A stretch of DNA of 64,000 bases from assembly GCA_022393335.1 (NCBI GenBank), contig JAJEKB010020941.1:174938-238937 (forward strand), written 5' to 3'. The notes beneath the pieces were generated by a model, which was not told the DNA's origin, searched no databases, and saw nothing but the letters and a program-made list of their open reading frames with translations. Below are positions 47,023-58,489 of the stretch, one piece after another. The translations under genes and the position numbers were made by a program. Position 1 is the first letter of the stretch, and each line of letters starts with the position of its first letter. Source of the DNA: Macrotrachela quadricornifera (taxonomy: Eukaryota; Rotifera; Eurotatoria; Philodinida; Philodinidae).

Positions 47023-47264
47023 ACGACGTAATACTTGGTAAATAAAATAAACAGTGAATATAACTATCATAACAAATAACAGCACAATAACCACCATAGA
47101 AATAAACTGACCAAGTGACCATTGACGTAATTATCATAAATAAATATAATCTAATGTGTAGATGACGTAATGGTCCATAACAAAATAACAAATAATAAGA
47201 AAAAGAAAAACAATCAGAGAAGAGAAAGAAGAAAGAAAGAAAAGAATAAAATAAAATAACCAGT

Positions 47265-50200
47265 TTAACCAGCAGAACATGATTGAAGTTGTGATACATG
47301 TACTTGATAAACCATTTTTGTATCATCTTCAAGCCAATAAGTTGGATGTTTCTTTTGAATAACCACCATAGGATCAGAATAAAGTGAAGATAATTTTTTT
47401 GTTGTTGTTGATAAACGTTTAAGTACACGATCGCCAATATTAAAATGTGGATTTGCACGATGAGTGTCATAATTTGTTTTATAATATTGTTGATGTTTGA
47501 TGATATTTTCTCTTGCATAACGATAATATAATGTTAATGTTCGCATATAACATTGGAAAACATGCATCAACTGAATATGCTCCATATCAATTACAATTCG
47601 GAAGACTTCCAAATCTTCCACCTGATCCACCTGTTGATAAGTATGAATTTTTAAAACCAAATGATTATTTTCAATGTTTTAGACGAACACAATAGATTTT
47701 AAATGATAATCCCAATCGTTCATGTGAACATTTGTAAACTTTGCTAATTGACGTTCAAACGTGGCATTGAAGCGTTCAATGGCACCATTCGTTTGGGGAT
47801 GGTACGGGGTAGATTTTATATGGTGACAACCTAGTATTCGTGTGAGTGCTTCCATTAATTGATTATTAAATGGAGTTCCTTGGTCTGATAATATTTGACG
47901 AGGTACACCATAAATGCAGATATAATGTTCATACAAAACTTCAGCTGTTGTTTGTGCATTTTGTTTTTCGACTGGAACTGCTATGACCCATTTCGTAAAA
48001 TAATCCGTGATTGCTAAAATGTATTTATGACCTTGTGCAGTAGTTGGAAAAGGTCCTGAGTAATCAATGCCAATCATTTGGAATGGACCATGTGGGGCTT
48101 CGATAGGATGCAGAAAACCATGTGGTTTATGACGGGAGTAATTAAATTTTTTACATTTTAAACAGGATTGGAGATAATCTTTAATGCAATTCTTCATATT
48201 GGGCCACCAGTAGCGGTCTTTTAAATTAGTATACGTTCGACGAAAACCAAAATGACCAGCCCATGATGAAGCATGATAAGCATCCACTACCTGCGGAACT
48301 AATGATGATGGTACATAAAGTAATTTTTGATGTATAATACCACGTTTGCACTTTTTATATAAAATATCATTCTTAAATTCAAATGAACAATTGGATGAAT
48401 CTTGTTGTAATTTTTGAACTTGTTCTTGATAAAATGAATCTTGTTTTTGAGCATCACCAATCTGGGTAACATCAAAATCATGACCTTCCTCTCGTGAAGG
48501 AAGATCATCTAATACCATAGATTCATCTGATGGTGAAACATTATCAATAACATTTTTAATATGTACCTGTGCTTTTGCTTGAGCTCTTGTAGTTACTGCA
48601 ACAACAGGTTGAAAACCAGGAATTGCACCATAATCAGGTTCAATAAAATCATCATCATCTTCAATTTGTCGAGGATATCTAGATAAATAATCAGCCATAC
48701 AATTACACTTACCCGATACATGACGAATTTCTTTAATATTGTATTGTTGTAAAATTAATGATATACGATCAACACGACGATTATTTGATGGTTTTAAATG
48801 CATATTACGTAATGGACAATGGTCCGTATAAACAGTAAATTCACGTCCTAATAAATATAATTTCATACGTAATACACAGTAAAATATAGCTAATGCTTCT
48901 TTTTCAATCGTGGGCCATTTTCGTTGAGGTTTGGGTAACATTTGAGAATGAAAATAAATATTTCTTCTTTGCCCACTTGTATCTTCTTGAAATAATACAC
49001 CACCAATACAATTGTCTGATGCATCAATTTCTAATGTTAAAGGTAAATCATTATCAGGATATGTAAGAAATAATGGTTCAGTAATAAGAGCAGTTTTTAA
49101 TTGTTCAAAAGCATCACGTTGATCTTGGTCCCACCGAAATTTATGTTTATGTGCTTTAGTTAAATTAGTAACACCTAATATAGGAGCAGCTATATGTGTA
49201 TAATCAGGAATGAATTTTCTATACCAACCAATTGCACCTATAAAAGCATTCGCTTGTGCTAATGATACTGGTTGTGGAATAGATAAAATTTTTTCAATAC
49301 GTTCTGAAAGTGGTCGTATACCATCATGACTGATTGTATGACCCAAATAATTTATGTTCATACGAAATACTTCACATTTTGGTGGATTAAGTTGAAATTT
49401 ATGTTTGTTGAGAATGGCCAGAACTTGATTAACATGTTGTAAATGTTGATCAAAATTGTCCGAATAAATTAAAACGTCGTCTAAATAGACCATGGAAAAC
49501 TTTTTACATGGTAATAATAAACTTGACATAATGCGCTGAAACGACGGTGGACTATTTTTAAGGCCTTGGGCCAAAACATTAAATTCAAATAATCCATGGG
49601 TAGTAATAAATGCAGTTTTGTGTTTATCTTCTTCCTTAATTGGAATTTGAAAATAACCCGAACGAAGATCTAATTTCGAATAATAACGTCGACCACCTAC
49701 TATCTGCAGCGCTTGTTCAAGATTTGGTAGTGGAAAATTATCTTGAATAGTGATGTTATTCAGTTTACGATAATCAACAATAAATCTATAAGAACCATCA
49801 CGTTTTTTTATTAATATAATTGGAGCTGAATATTGAGAATACGATGGTCTTATTTGTTTGTTGTTTAACATCTGCTGAATAATTTCAAAAGTGGCATTTT
49901 GCTTATCAAGTGTTTGTGGGTATGGTCGAGATGTAGTTGGAGGTTTATTTTCAGTACAAATAACATGTGGTGTATCAGTATCGGCAATCGTAGTTGTTGT
50001 TGTATCAAATAATCGGTGATGTTTCTTAAATATCGACCAAATTTGATTTACTTGTTGTGGATCATCAATATGACCTAATAGAGTATGAATATTACCTTTA
50101 CTATTTGAAGTTAATGATTGTGCTTGATCTTCATCAACTAAAGTTCTTGTTTGTGCATCAAATATGGTAGCGACGAAATTTGATGAAGAATAAGGAGTTA

Positions 50201-50894
50201 TTTCACCGATAATTTCCTGATAATTTAATTGTTGTTGTATCATGGTAGAATTATAAATTAATATAGTAGCTATATAATTTACCACTGATATGATTGCATG
50301 TGCCGTAACTAAACCTTTATTCATCAAATTATTATTAGGTGAAAATATCATATGACCAGATGGAATTTTACACTCCATTTGTATTTGTTTTTCTTCTTGT
50401 GGATGAATAACAGTAGTTATAGTAGATTGACATGGTAGAATGAAATCGTTGATTTTACTTTCCATTGGAACTGAAACAATAACGTCTTGAACATGAATAT
50501 AAATATTTTTGTCTTTGTTATTGAGATTAACATAGTATTTATTCATGTAATCCATTCCTAATAAACAATCAACACATAAATTATCAACAACTCCAACAAT
50601 AATATTAGTTTGTAAATTATCCAAGTCAATACCAATTTGTACTGAACCAAGAATATTAAATGTTGAGTGACCATCTGCCATTAAATAAGATTGTTTATTA
50701 ACTTGTATTGGTAAATGGTTCATTTGATCAAGAATAGATTTTTTAATAAAAGATCGTGATGAACCTGAATCAAACATAATTTTTGTCGAAATATTATTAA
50801 CTTTAGCAATAATAAATATTGGTGATGGGTTTATTAATGTAGAAGAAGGATCATCACCATCACACGATGATCCTACTACTGAAAATGGGGACAT
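47265..50894 (-). pseudogene. pol: Pol polyprotein (PR-RT-RH-IN), integrase broken by an inversion
   Basis: The 1,071-codon frame 50894-47679 contains an aspartic protease (FDSGSS, Asp42) and reverse transcriptase with YLDD at 470-473. RNase H follows (D624 in EIDASDNCIGG, E665, YTDH 689-692). Integrase has the HHCC zinc motif H874/H881/C911/C914 and D944, D1004 and E1040. The frame is lost at 47689. Codons for the next ~50 residues of the integrase lie on the opposite strand (47538-47689), and the original frame resumes at 47537, ending at 47265. A 6-bp inverted repeat (TGTTCG/CGAACA) sits exactly at the two breakpoints. All catalytic residues precede the break; the damaged part is the integrase C-terminal region. 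Confidence 0.9.
47538..47689 (+). repeat. 152-bp inverted segment inside integrase
   Basis: On the + strand this interval encodes a typical integrase stretch (AYNIGKHASTEYAPYQLQFG...LPNLPPDPP), although the rest of pol is on the minus strand. The interval is bounded by TGTTCG at 47538-47543 and CGAACA at 47684-47689. Flipping it restores frame on both sides; the length outside the shared repeat is a whole number of codons. Confidence 0.85.
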
Positions 50895-52213
50895 TGATTA
50901 ACAAAATGATCCGTGCCATCACACTTAAAACATCGATATGGTGGTTTTGGTATACGATTATTTTGTTGTTGTTGTGGTTGTTGTTGATTAGAATTATTAC
51001 TATTAGTTGGTGGACCTTTATTGTTAGCTTGTGATGTATTCGAATAATTTCGAGGTGAATTTGTTGGTCGAACAGATGTATTATTTAATGGTGGATGTTG
51101 TGAAGCTATTTCACCAATACCTTGTTGTCCATCAAGTGATTTCAATTCTTCGATTTTTTGTGCATATTCTAGAAAAGCTTCCGTGGTTCGAGGATTTTTC
51201 AAAAGAATATCAAAACGTAAAGATGGTTTCAATCCATCTTTCAAATATTGCAGTTTAGTAGCTTCATCCATCATTGGATTTGCTTCTTTACATAGTTTCA
51301 TAATTTCAAAATAATAATGTCGAACATCTTGATTTAAACCTTGTTGATATTGACGTAACCGATTAAATGCAATATCAGCTTTACTTGACGATTCAAAAGT
51401 ACTAATTAATTTTTGTACAAATAATGACCAAGTTGGAAATGAGTGATTGTTATCAAAAAACCAATCTTTTGCATCAGCTTCTAAACAGCCTGAAATGTAA
51501 AATAATTTTTCCATATCGGATAACTTCAATAAATGCATTGCTTGATTAACTTCACGTAACCATTTTGATACATTTTGTTTTGAACGACCTGTAAATTTTG
51601 GTAGTTTTTCTATATGACTTAATAATAATTGATTGCGTAATGATCCAAATACATCATCTTGAGTTCCAATGGACATTGTTGAGTGTTGTTGAAGCTGGTT
51701 ATTATCATTAAATATAATTTTTTCATCCTCAGTTCTTTCTATGGAAAATCGTTGTAGAAATAATTTCATGAATGTTATAAATGTTGACATATTCATTTCA
51801 TTTTTTGCATACCAAATTAAAGCTTCACCTGTCAACACATTAGGTATCCATTTGATACGTTCAGCCATATCGACTCCTAATAAATCAAACTTCTCTAATA
51901 AACATGTTAACCATTGTTCAGCATCACCAGTACCAGCAAACTTTTGAAACGTTTGTAATTCTTCCTTGACCAAATCTAAATGGGAAAACTGTGAACCTGC
52001 GGTTTGATCATTTAACTCATGACCAACCACTATATTCCCACTTTCATCATTTTTTACGTCAACTATTTGACTTTGCTTTTGTGATGTTTCATTGGAAACT
52101 TGTAATTCTTGCATATTTTTGCTAGTATAGGATCTTGGTGGTTGTGAATATTGTAATTTATCAATTTTAATATGTGAATAATCAGTTTTAGAACGGGTTG
52201 ATTTTCCGCTCAT
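50876..52213 (-). CDS. gag: Gag polyprotein of the Ty3/gypsy element
   Basis: 445 codons. The central region has the retrotransposon-gag helical core (FAGTGDAEQWL; VLTGEALIWYAKNE; LPKFTGRSKQNVSKWLREV), followed by a Gln/Asn-rich linker. At the C-terminus is one zinc knuckle of CX2CX4HX4C form (CFKCDGTDHFVNQC). It packages the element's RNA in cytoplasmic particles. The stop at 50876 overlaps the pol frame by 19 nt; pol is in the -1 frame and also has an ATG in the overlap. Frameshifting or reinitiation are both possible. There is no obvious slippery heptamer. Confidence 0.9.
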   Translation of the reverse strand: MSGKSTRSKTDYSHIKIDKLQYSQPPRSYTSKNMQELQVSNETSQKQSQIVDVKNDESGNIVVGHELNDQTAGSQFSHLDLVKEELQTFQKFAGTGDAEQWLTCLLEKFDLLGVDMAERIKWIPNVLTGEALIWYAKNEMNMSTFITFMKLFLQRFSIERTEDEKIIFNDNNQLQQHSTMSIGTQDDVFGSLRNQLLLSHIEKLPKFTGRSKQNVSKWLREVNQAMHLLKLSDMEKLFYISGCLEADAKDWFFDNNHSFPTWSLFVQKLISTFESSSKADIAFNRLRQYQQGLNQDVRHYYFEIMKLCKEANPMMDEATKLQYLKDGLKPSLRFDILLKNPRTTEAFLEYAQKIEELKSLDGQQGIGEIASQHPPLNNTSVRPTNSPRNYSNTSQANNKGPPTNSNNSNQQQPQQQQNNRIPKPPYRCFKCDGTDHFVNQCPHFQ

Positions 52214-52305
52214 TAATTTTTATTGCTCGGCTTGCCACGCGGATTAATTTATTTTAACTTCTGAGAATAATACTAATGAAAATAAAACACTGGCCAGTGC
52301 ACCAT

Positions 52306-52587
52306 TGTTAGGATCCGATGAATTGTTGAGAAAAAAAAGGAAAAAATGGTTGTTCAGTTGCAGGTTCTTGTTTTTTTTCAAAAACAAAACCCAAGTTTAT
52401 TTTATAAAGAAAAACACGACCAACACGTCTGTACTATAGAAAACAACAACAGGAGAAAAAAAAATAAACAACATGAGAAAGAGGAGAGAGAAAAGAAAAC
52501 AAAAATATAGTCATCTATATGATGACTTCTATATATATATATATATATAAGAAGGATCGCCATCGACATAGATGGCGATCCCTGACA
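52306..52587 (-). repeat. 5' LTR (282 bp), promoter of the element
   Basis: Same sequence as 45051-45332 by eye over the full 282 bp. In the element's orientation this is the upstream LTR and should hold the promoter. Identity of the two LTRs indicates a very recent insertion. Confidence 0.95.
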
Positions 52588-54509
52588 GATCTGTATTAGA
52601 AGTTATTGAACAACCACGTGAAGCAGCTGAAAATATTGTTGATACATTACGTGATGTATTAAAAAAACATAATCTTGATATTCAAAAATTGACATCTATT
52701 GGTGCTGATAACACAAATACAAATTATGGTCGACACCACTCGGTTTTTAGTTTTATAAAACGTGAAGTTTTAAATTTATTTAAAGGTGATAATATAATTC
52801 AATAAACAATACTTCTATATATATATATCTTTCTTTTCTTAGGAAATTGTTATTGTCATGTTCTATCCAATTCAGTCAAAGCTTCTCATCGACACTTACC
52901 AGTTGATGTTGAGTCATATTTATCTCAACTATATAGCCATTTTAGTTCATCAGCTAAACGTGTTGTTGAATTAAAAGAGTATTTCGAGTTTGTTGAAGAA
53001 GATTATTTAGTAAGTATGGTGAACTCTTAATATTTTTATATAGATAAAAAAATGCCATTTGTTTAGCATTTACTTCAGCATATTAAAGTTCGTTGGCTTA
53101 GTTTGTACAATTCAATTGATCGATTATTAAAAGTTTATGAACCATTATCTTCGTATTTTCGTGATACTAATGATGAAAATGAAGATACAACATGTCCATC
53201 AATGATCAAAACCTTTTTGTTGTCAAATATGTCCAAATGTACGTTATACTTTTTACAACAAATCTTATTTGATATTCAAACTAAAAATTTGGAATTACAG
53301 CGATACAGTACATCAATTGCTGATTTACATAGAATTATCACAAGTTTACTCAAAAAATTAAATGATCGACTTGAACAAAAATATTTTGGTTATAATACAC
53401 GTTTATTATTAAATTCAATGTCAAAAGACGAACAAGAAGAAGCAACTTCTTCGTTTACAAAATATTTATCAAGTGTCATTAAATATATAAATAAATATTA
53501 TGTAGAACATGCTGTATTAGCTGAAACATTATCTATTTTCGGTATATTTTTTATGACTAAGCACGAAGAGATAAAAAGTATTCCTTTGATTTTAGGAATC
53601 ATCGAAATTGATCAAATTACATTCGATCAAATCGAACAATGTGTAGCTATTCTTGAACTTGAACTCGATCATGATAAATTATTTGAGGAAATGATTAATT
53701 TACAATCTACATTTAAAGAGATTGTTTCTTATCGTGAATCACTATTTGTTCAAATACAAAAACATGTTGGTGGTCGTAATTGCGATGAAATTCAAGAAAC
53801 AGATGAAGAAGAATTTGTTCATAAGTCGTCAACACCAAATCATCATAGAATTCGACCAGATCAACTTTGGGCTTATTTGATCTCAAAAACAACAACAAAG
53901 TGTCCAGAAATAACAAAATTAGTTTCATTTATTTATTCTATTCCTTGTTCTAATGCTTTTACAGAAGGTGTATTTAATCATATGAAGCATTTATGGATAC
54001 CTAGTCGAAATTTAATGTCAGTTGAAGCTGTTGCTGCTGAATTGCAAATAAGATTGAATTGTCAAATGAAATGTAATGATTTTTTTTCATTCGTACAAAA
54101 TGAGCCTGAATTAATCAAATGTGCTCGAAGTCAACAAAAATATAACTCTAAGAAAAAATCTTGTTTTATCTGATCCAATACTGAATATGTGCTAATGTAC
54201 ATTTTTGTGCTTTTTTTATTAATTATATTATTTTCGATTTCGAACTTATGAATTAACTAGTATAATGCTTTTTTGAAAGAAAACGAACAATAAAGCGAAT
54301 CCAATTATAATAATAGTGAAATATTGTATTCTTTTTACAAAAACAATGTTATTTTATTGGTTTTCTCAATTAAATCCTCTATTGGAGAAGGAAAATAATG
54401 TACCCTAGTGATGTACCCCATTCTAAAAAGAAATGTACCCCATATGTACCCCATTTGGACTTTCATAAACCCCATTCAAAAATTTGGAGTTGGCAACCCT
54501 GCATAGAAC

Positions 54510-55145
54510 AGAAATCTTCATCGAAAAAAAAACATACATCATGAACATTCTCAAAATGACCCAAATCTTTTGAAGTATATCCACTCGAATACCAAGAATA
54601 TTTAATCATAGGTGAGAATGTTTTAGCTGATAGTTGATTATGTATTAAAGAATGCATTTTTAAAATGCAGTTTCTAGAACAGATGTCAATGTTTACTTGA
54701 TCAATGGCCACGCGATCATAAATTTTTTGTTTGAAATATTTCCATTATCGAAAAAAATAGCGATCCAACGGTTCAATATCACCGGTTGTTTTTGGTGGAA
54801 TCTGCATTTGTTTACAGGTGATATTTTCAATATAAATATCATCATAAATGCTGGGATCAGTCTGACCTGACCAGGAGTCCAGTAACAGTAAACAATCTTC
54901 AAAAACCGATGGACTTTAAACATTTTCAGCGCAATACTGAATATATGTTTTAGTCAGTTTTCCACTCTTACTACAGCTAACATGAATATTACTCGCTTGA
55001 TAAATTGATTGTTTAACACGCGGTCCAAGTTTTTCTGTAGGTTCTTGTAAACATATAAAAACCGGCTCAATCAATTCTCCAGCCATACTAATGATCAGCA
55101 TAATTGTGTATGAATAAGTAACAGCATTCATTGATTTAACTCCAC
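54510..55145 (-). pseudogene. DDE transposase copy B, main part (right of hAT)
   Basis: The minus-strand frame from about 55140 reads NAVTYSYTIMLIISMAGEL, YQASNIHVSCSKSGK, then LLLLDSWSGQTDP (second catalytic Asp) and QIPPKTTGDIEPLD, then HSLIHNQLSAKTF and FFDEDFCSM up to the hAT target duplication. In-frame stops occur at 54916-54918 and near 54745, so it was dead before or since the hAT insertion. The same blocks occur in copy A (LLFLDCWTTQ; IIHNQLSA). The N-terminal half is missing, cut off at the LINE 5' junction near 55145. Confidence 0.75.
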
Positions 55146-55146
55146 C

Positions 55147-55347
55147 ATGAAGACCGCATTTTTGTGGTCTCTATGCCGGTCACAAGTCCCGATAAAGGAG
55201 GAGTGTTGGACGGAAGAGGTGCAGATACCGCCGTCTGTAAAAACAAAAAGACGAAAGAAACTAACCATGAACGACTTTAGCACGAAACCATACCGACTCG
55301 GACGTCGCCCAGGAAAACAAGGTCCGCGTCCTCTGTCAAGTGACTAG
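55147..55347 (+). other. short basic ORF at the LINE 5' end
   Basis: 66 codons from an ATG at 55147, rich in Lys/Arg (KTKRRKKLTM; YRLGRRPGKQGPRP). It may be a small ORF1 or leader of the element. No recognised domain. Confidence 0.3.
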
Positions 55348-55429
55348 GACAGAGTGGAAAAATTGACTACTGGAAAAAATTTACATACAAAGTATACGAT
55401 GAAGAACACAAAAACTAATACCTGTCAAA

Positions 55430-56430
55430 AATACTCTGACAGTAGGAACATGGAATGTGCAGACCCTTTGGACTGCTGGAAAATTAGAACTACTTCGAAA
55501 CGAAATGAAGCGTTTCAAGTATGATATAATTGGTATTTCTGAAGTGCGATGGACAGGAAAAGGTGAGACACCGAATGGTGACGTCATCTGGTCAGGAGAA
55601 GAGACCGTACATATGAGGGATGTCGGTTTCTTACTAAGTGCACAAGCTAAAAAGGCTTTGATAGGATACAATCCAATAAGCTCACAAATAATTTCGGCGC
55701 GATTCGATGCAGCTCCGTTTAAAATTTCAATCATACATACATATGCGTCAACTTCTACATCGTCTGAAGATGAGATTGAAGCATTCTACAACGATGTTGA
55801 GGAAGTAATAAGAAAGACAAATAAAAAGATGTAATCATTCTGACAGGAGATTGGAACGCAAAAATTGGTAATAATAACACAGATTGGAAATCCGTTATGG
55901 GTAAATACGGTTATGGCGATAGAAACGAACGAAGAGAACGCCTTCTAAAATTTGCAGCGACACACAGTCTCTACATATGTAACACAAGGTTTCAACATAA
56001 ACCTAATCGAAAGTGGGCTTAGGAGTCACCATATGGCATCCACAAGAACATGATTGATCTGATTCTCATTCAAAGAAGATGGAAGACATCGGTCATCAAC
56101 TGTCGAACATTTCAGAGTGCAGACATAAGCTCAGACCATTCATTAGTCTTATACAACATCAAACTGCGACTCAAGAAAATGTATAACAAGCCGCAGCAAT
56201 CGTATAGAGATGATGTAAACCGATTGAAAGATGAGAAAATAAGACAATCATACAGTACTACAGTAATAAAAACCATGGAAAACATAGAGCCATCATGTAA
56301 TCTGGAAGTCCATTCAAACAACATAAGACAGGCAATTCAAACTACAGTAGAGACAACGATAACTACAGAAACAAAAACTAAAAAACCGTGGATTTTAGAA
56401 GCGACATTAAAACTTCCTGATGAAAAACGT
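55430..56430 (+). pseudogene. LINE endonuclease domain (frameshifted)
   Basis: The first part reads TLWTAGKLELLRNEMKRF and IIGISEVRWTG, typical of the N-terminus of APE-like LINE endonucleases. At about 55830 one base is missing and the frame moves; LTGDWNAKIGNNN follows in the next phase. A TAG replaces a Trp codon near 56021 (WA*ESPYG). The catalytic C-terminal motif is DISSDHSLV near 56130. Another frame change near 56425 leads into the reverse transcriptase. Confidence 0.8.
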
Positions 56431-58258
56431 TTCCATAGAATACACACAGCAATATAAAGACTCATGTCGGAGAGTCAAGAAATCTCCAAGACAGGATAAA
56501 GAGCATTGGATACAAGATCAATGCGAACAAGCTGAAAAAGACCTAAACATTGGAAATACCAGAGAAACATACAGTCTATTGAAAATGTTAAAAAACGAAT
56601 TTGCACCTCGATTGAATGTGATACGAGATCAGCAGGAAGCAATGTTACAATCTAAGGATGACATAAAGCAAAGGTGGAGACAGTATTATAGCAGTCTGCA
56701 TAAAGATCCTGGGGGTGAAGACGGAATGGCAGAAGAACTTGAAGACATCGCGCCTCCTGTAGACGAAGATTCCTCGGATGTTCTGTACTCTGAGGTCGAA
56801 GCAGCTATACGCGCATTAAAAAGAAATAAGAGTCCAGGGTCAGATGGGATCACGGCCGAAATGCTGCAAGCTGGAGGCGAACCACTAGCACGTCAGATCC
56901 ATAATCTCTGTAACAAAGCATGGAATGAAGGTACAATTCCAGAGGAATGGGGTAAATCCATCCTGGTACCAATTCCGAAAAAAGGAGATCTCAGCAATTG
57001 TTCGAATTACCGAACGATCTCTCTTATCAACCATACACAAAAAGTAATTTTAATAGTACTGCTAAACCGATTAAAAAGTCATCTGGATCCGTACCTCTCA
57101 AAAGAGCAGGCAGGATTCAGAAAAGACAGGAGTACCATACATCAGATACTAACGCTTAGATTATTGGCTGAAAAAGCAAAAAGACAGCGTAAGAAAGTAT
57201 ACAACTGCTTTATAGATTTTCAAAAAGCATTCGATACGATTAAACACAAAATTATCTGGGCTATGTTAAAATCCTATGATGTAGAACCGAAAATGATTAC
57301 ACTGCTTCAAAAGATCTACGAAAAGTCACAGTCAGCTGTCCGAATTGGTAATGATTATGGCGAGTGGTTTCAAACAGACGTAGGAACAAGACAAGGCGAT
57401 CCTTTATCACCACTCCTCTTCATCGCATATCTAGAAAGGGTGATGGATCAGGTGAGGCAGAACACCTGCGGAATCAATATCGGTGGAATCGTTATAAATA
57501 ACCTAAGATTCGCGGACGATATTGATCTTATAGATGAAGATCTTAGCTCACTTCAAAGCCAAATTGAGCTAACAAAGACAGCGGCCGAACAAGCTGGACT
57601 GATGTTAAATATAAACAAAACCAAAACCATGGTTTTTGGAGACAGGAATATAGAAAGTAAAATCGATGCAGCAGGTGGAACCATCGAAAATGTAGAAAAA
57701 TTTGAATATCTAGGAAGTCTGCTGACATGGGATAACAACTGCTCAGAGGAAATCAAAAGGAGAATAGGAAAAGCGACAGGTGCATTGGCCTCATTGAAAC
57801 ATATTTGGAACAGTAAAAAACTGAAGATTGAAAACAAACACAGAATTTTAACAACATGTGTTTTCGGTGTCCTACTGTACGCGTCAGAGACATGGACTTT
57901 AAAAGAGGCCGACAGGAAAAAACTATTGGCTTTTGAAATGAAATGTTACCGACGGTTTCTAAAAATTAATTGGCAGGTCATGATACGAAACGAGGATATT
58001 AGAAGAAGGGCATCAAAAGAAGAGACGATAACAGATACTATCAAAAGAAGAAAGTTAAGGTTATTTGGTCACATCTGCAGAATGGACGACACTAGATTAA
58101 TTAAACACGTTGTTTTTGCTAAAATGGATGGAAAATCTAGACGGGAGCGTCCATGCAGAGAATGGCTGGATGATATAACCGAATGGTGTCAATGCAGTGG
58201 GCAAGATCTGTTTCATCTTGCGCAAGACCGACAGGCGTGGAAAAATCTGATCTCGTAA
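56420..58258 (+). pseudogene. LINE reverse transcriptase
   Basis: 612 open codons. Landmarks: NKSPGSDGITAEML (137-150), a thumb-side block (LSKEQAGFRKDRST), FIDFQKAFDTI (264-274, first catalytic Asp), GTRQGDPLSPLLF (322-334) and FADD at 364-367 (second and third catalytic Asp). The C-terminal part has YLGSLLT, YASETWTL and FGHICRMDD, the usual tail of RTE-type elements. It copies the element's RNA at the nicked target. The reverse transcriptase frame itself looks intact, but it has lost its in-frame endonuclease. Confidence 0.85.
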
Positions 58259-58489
58259 ATGGTTAGCCCCAACGGGAGCTAAGACTATGGGACATGATGA
58301 TGATCATGATGATGATGTATGTAAAACGTTGAGGAAAACACGTTTAACATTATTTTTCGGTCTTTCTTCTTTCGTGGCATCACACTCTTTGCGTTCTACT
58401 CTTCGCCAACCACAACACAATGATAGAAAAATATATAAGGCCAAAAGGAAAAGGAACAAACTTGAAGACATAGTTAACAGATGACTTAC

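Larger units (their letters stand above)
45051..52587 (-). mobile_element. Ty3/gypsy LTR retrotransposon with exonuclease ORF3
   Basis: 7,537 bp bounded by 282-bp LTRs starting TGTTAGG and ending CCTGACA, with the 5-bp target duplication GATCT (45046-45050 and 52588-52592). It is transcribed leftward: gag 52213-50876, pol 50894-47265 (damaged), ORF3 46898-45351. Next to the 5' LTR a primer-binding-like TGGTGCACTGGCCAGTG starts at about 52304 (minus strand). Next to the 3' LTR there is a polypurine tract (GTGAGGGGGGAGG, 45345-45333). Internal order PR-RT-RH-IN identifies Ty3/gypsy. Confidence 0.95.
44142..54173 (+). pseudogene. hAT transposase, five exons, interrupted by Ty3/gypsy insertion
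   Basis: Exons: 44142-44481, 44541-44759, 44905-45050 joined to 52593-52795 across the insertion, 52843-53009, and 53067-54173. Introns have GT-AG ends and phase is kept. Exon 1 has a BED-like zinc finger (HCSICKSDFSIANGG..H.....H). Exon 3 has the first catalytic Asp region (SLSFDGSTKG) and, after the insertion, the second (TSIGADNTNTN). Exon 4 gives the CHVL and YSHFSSSAKRV block. Exon 5 starts with VRWLSLYNS and ends with the hAT dimerisation region (PCSNAFTEGVFNHMKHLW), whose Glu is catalytic. Apart from the retrotransposon I see no stop or frameshift, so the gene was probably functional until recently. The protein cuts and pastes the element via the terminal repeats. Confidence 0.85.
43700..54501 (+). 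mobile_element. hAT transposon, split by an LTR retrotransposon
   Basis: Ends CAGGGGTGCCAACT (43700-43713) and, read inward, CAGGGTTGCCAACT (54488-54501). The exact 8-bp target duplication CATAGAAC is at 43692-43699 and 54502-54509. Subterminal regions carry repeated TGTACCCCAT words on both sides (43713-43806; 54400-54455), likely transposase-binding sites. Removing the 7.5-kb insertion leaves about 3.26 kb, a usual hAT size, with one five-exon transposase. Confidence 0.95.
55147..58318 (+). mobile_element. RTE-like non-LTR retrotransposon (LINE), decayed
   Basis: An apurinic-type endonuclease region followed by a reverse transcriptase and a 3' end of ATG/ATC triplet repeats (58293-58318), as usual for RTE-clade elements; no poly(A). 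No separate large ORF1. Frameshifts and a stop in the endonuclease show it is inactive. The 5' end is placed near 55147 where similarity to the flanking DDE pseudogene stops; no target duplication was found. Confidence 0.8.
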
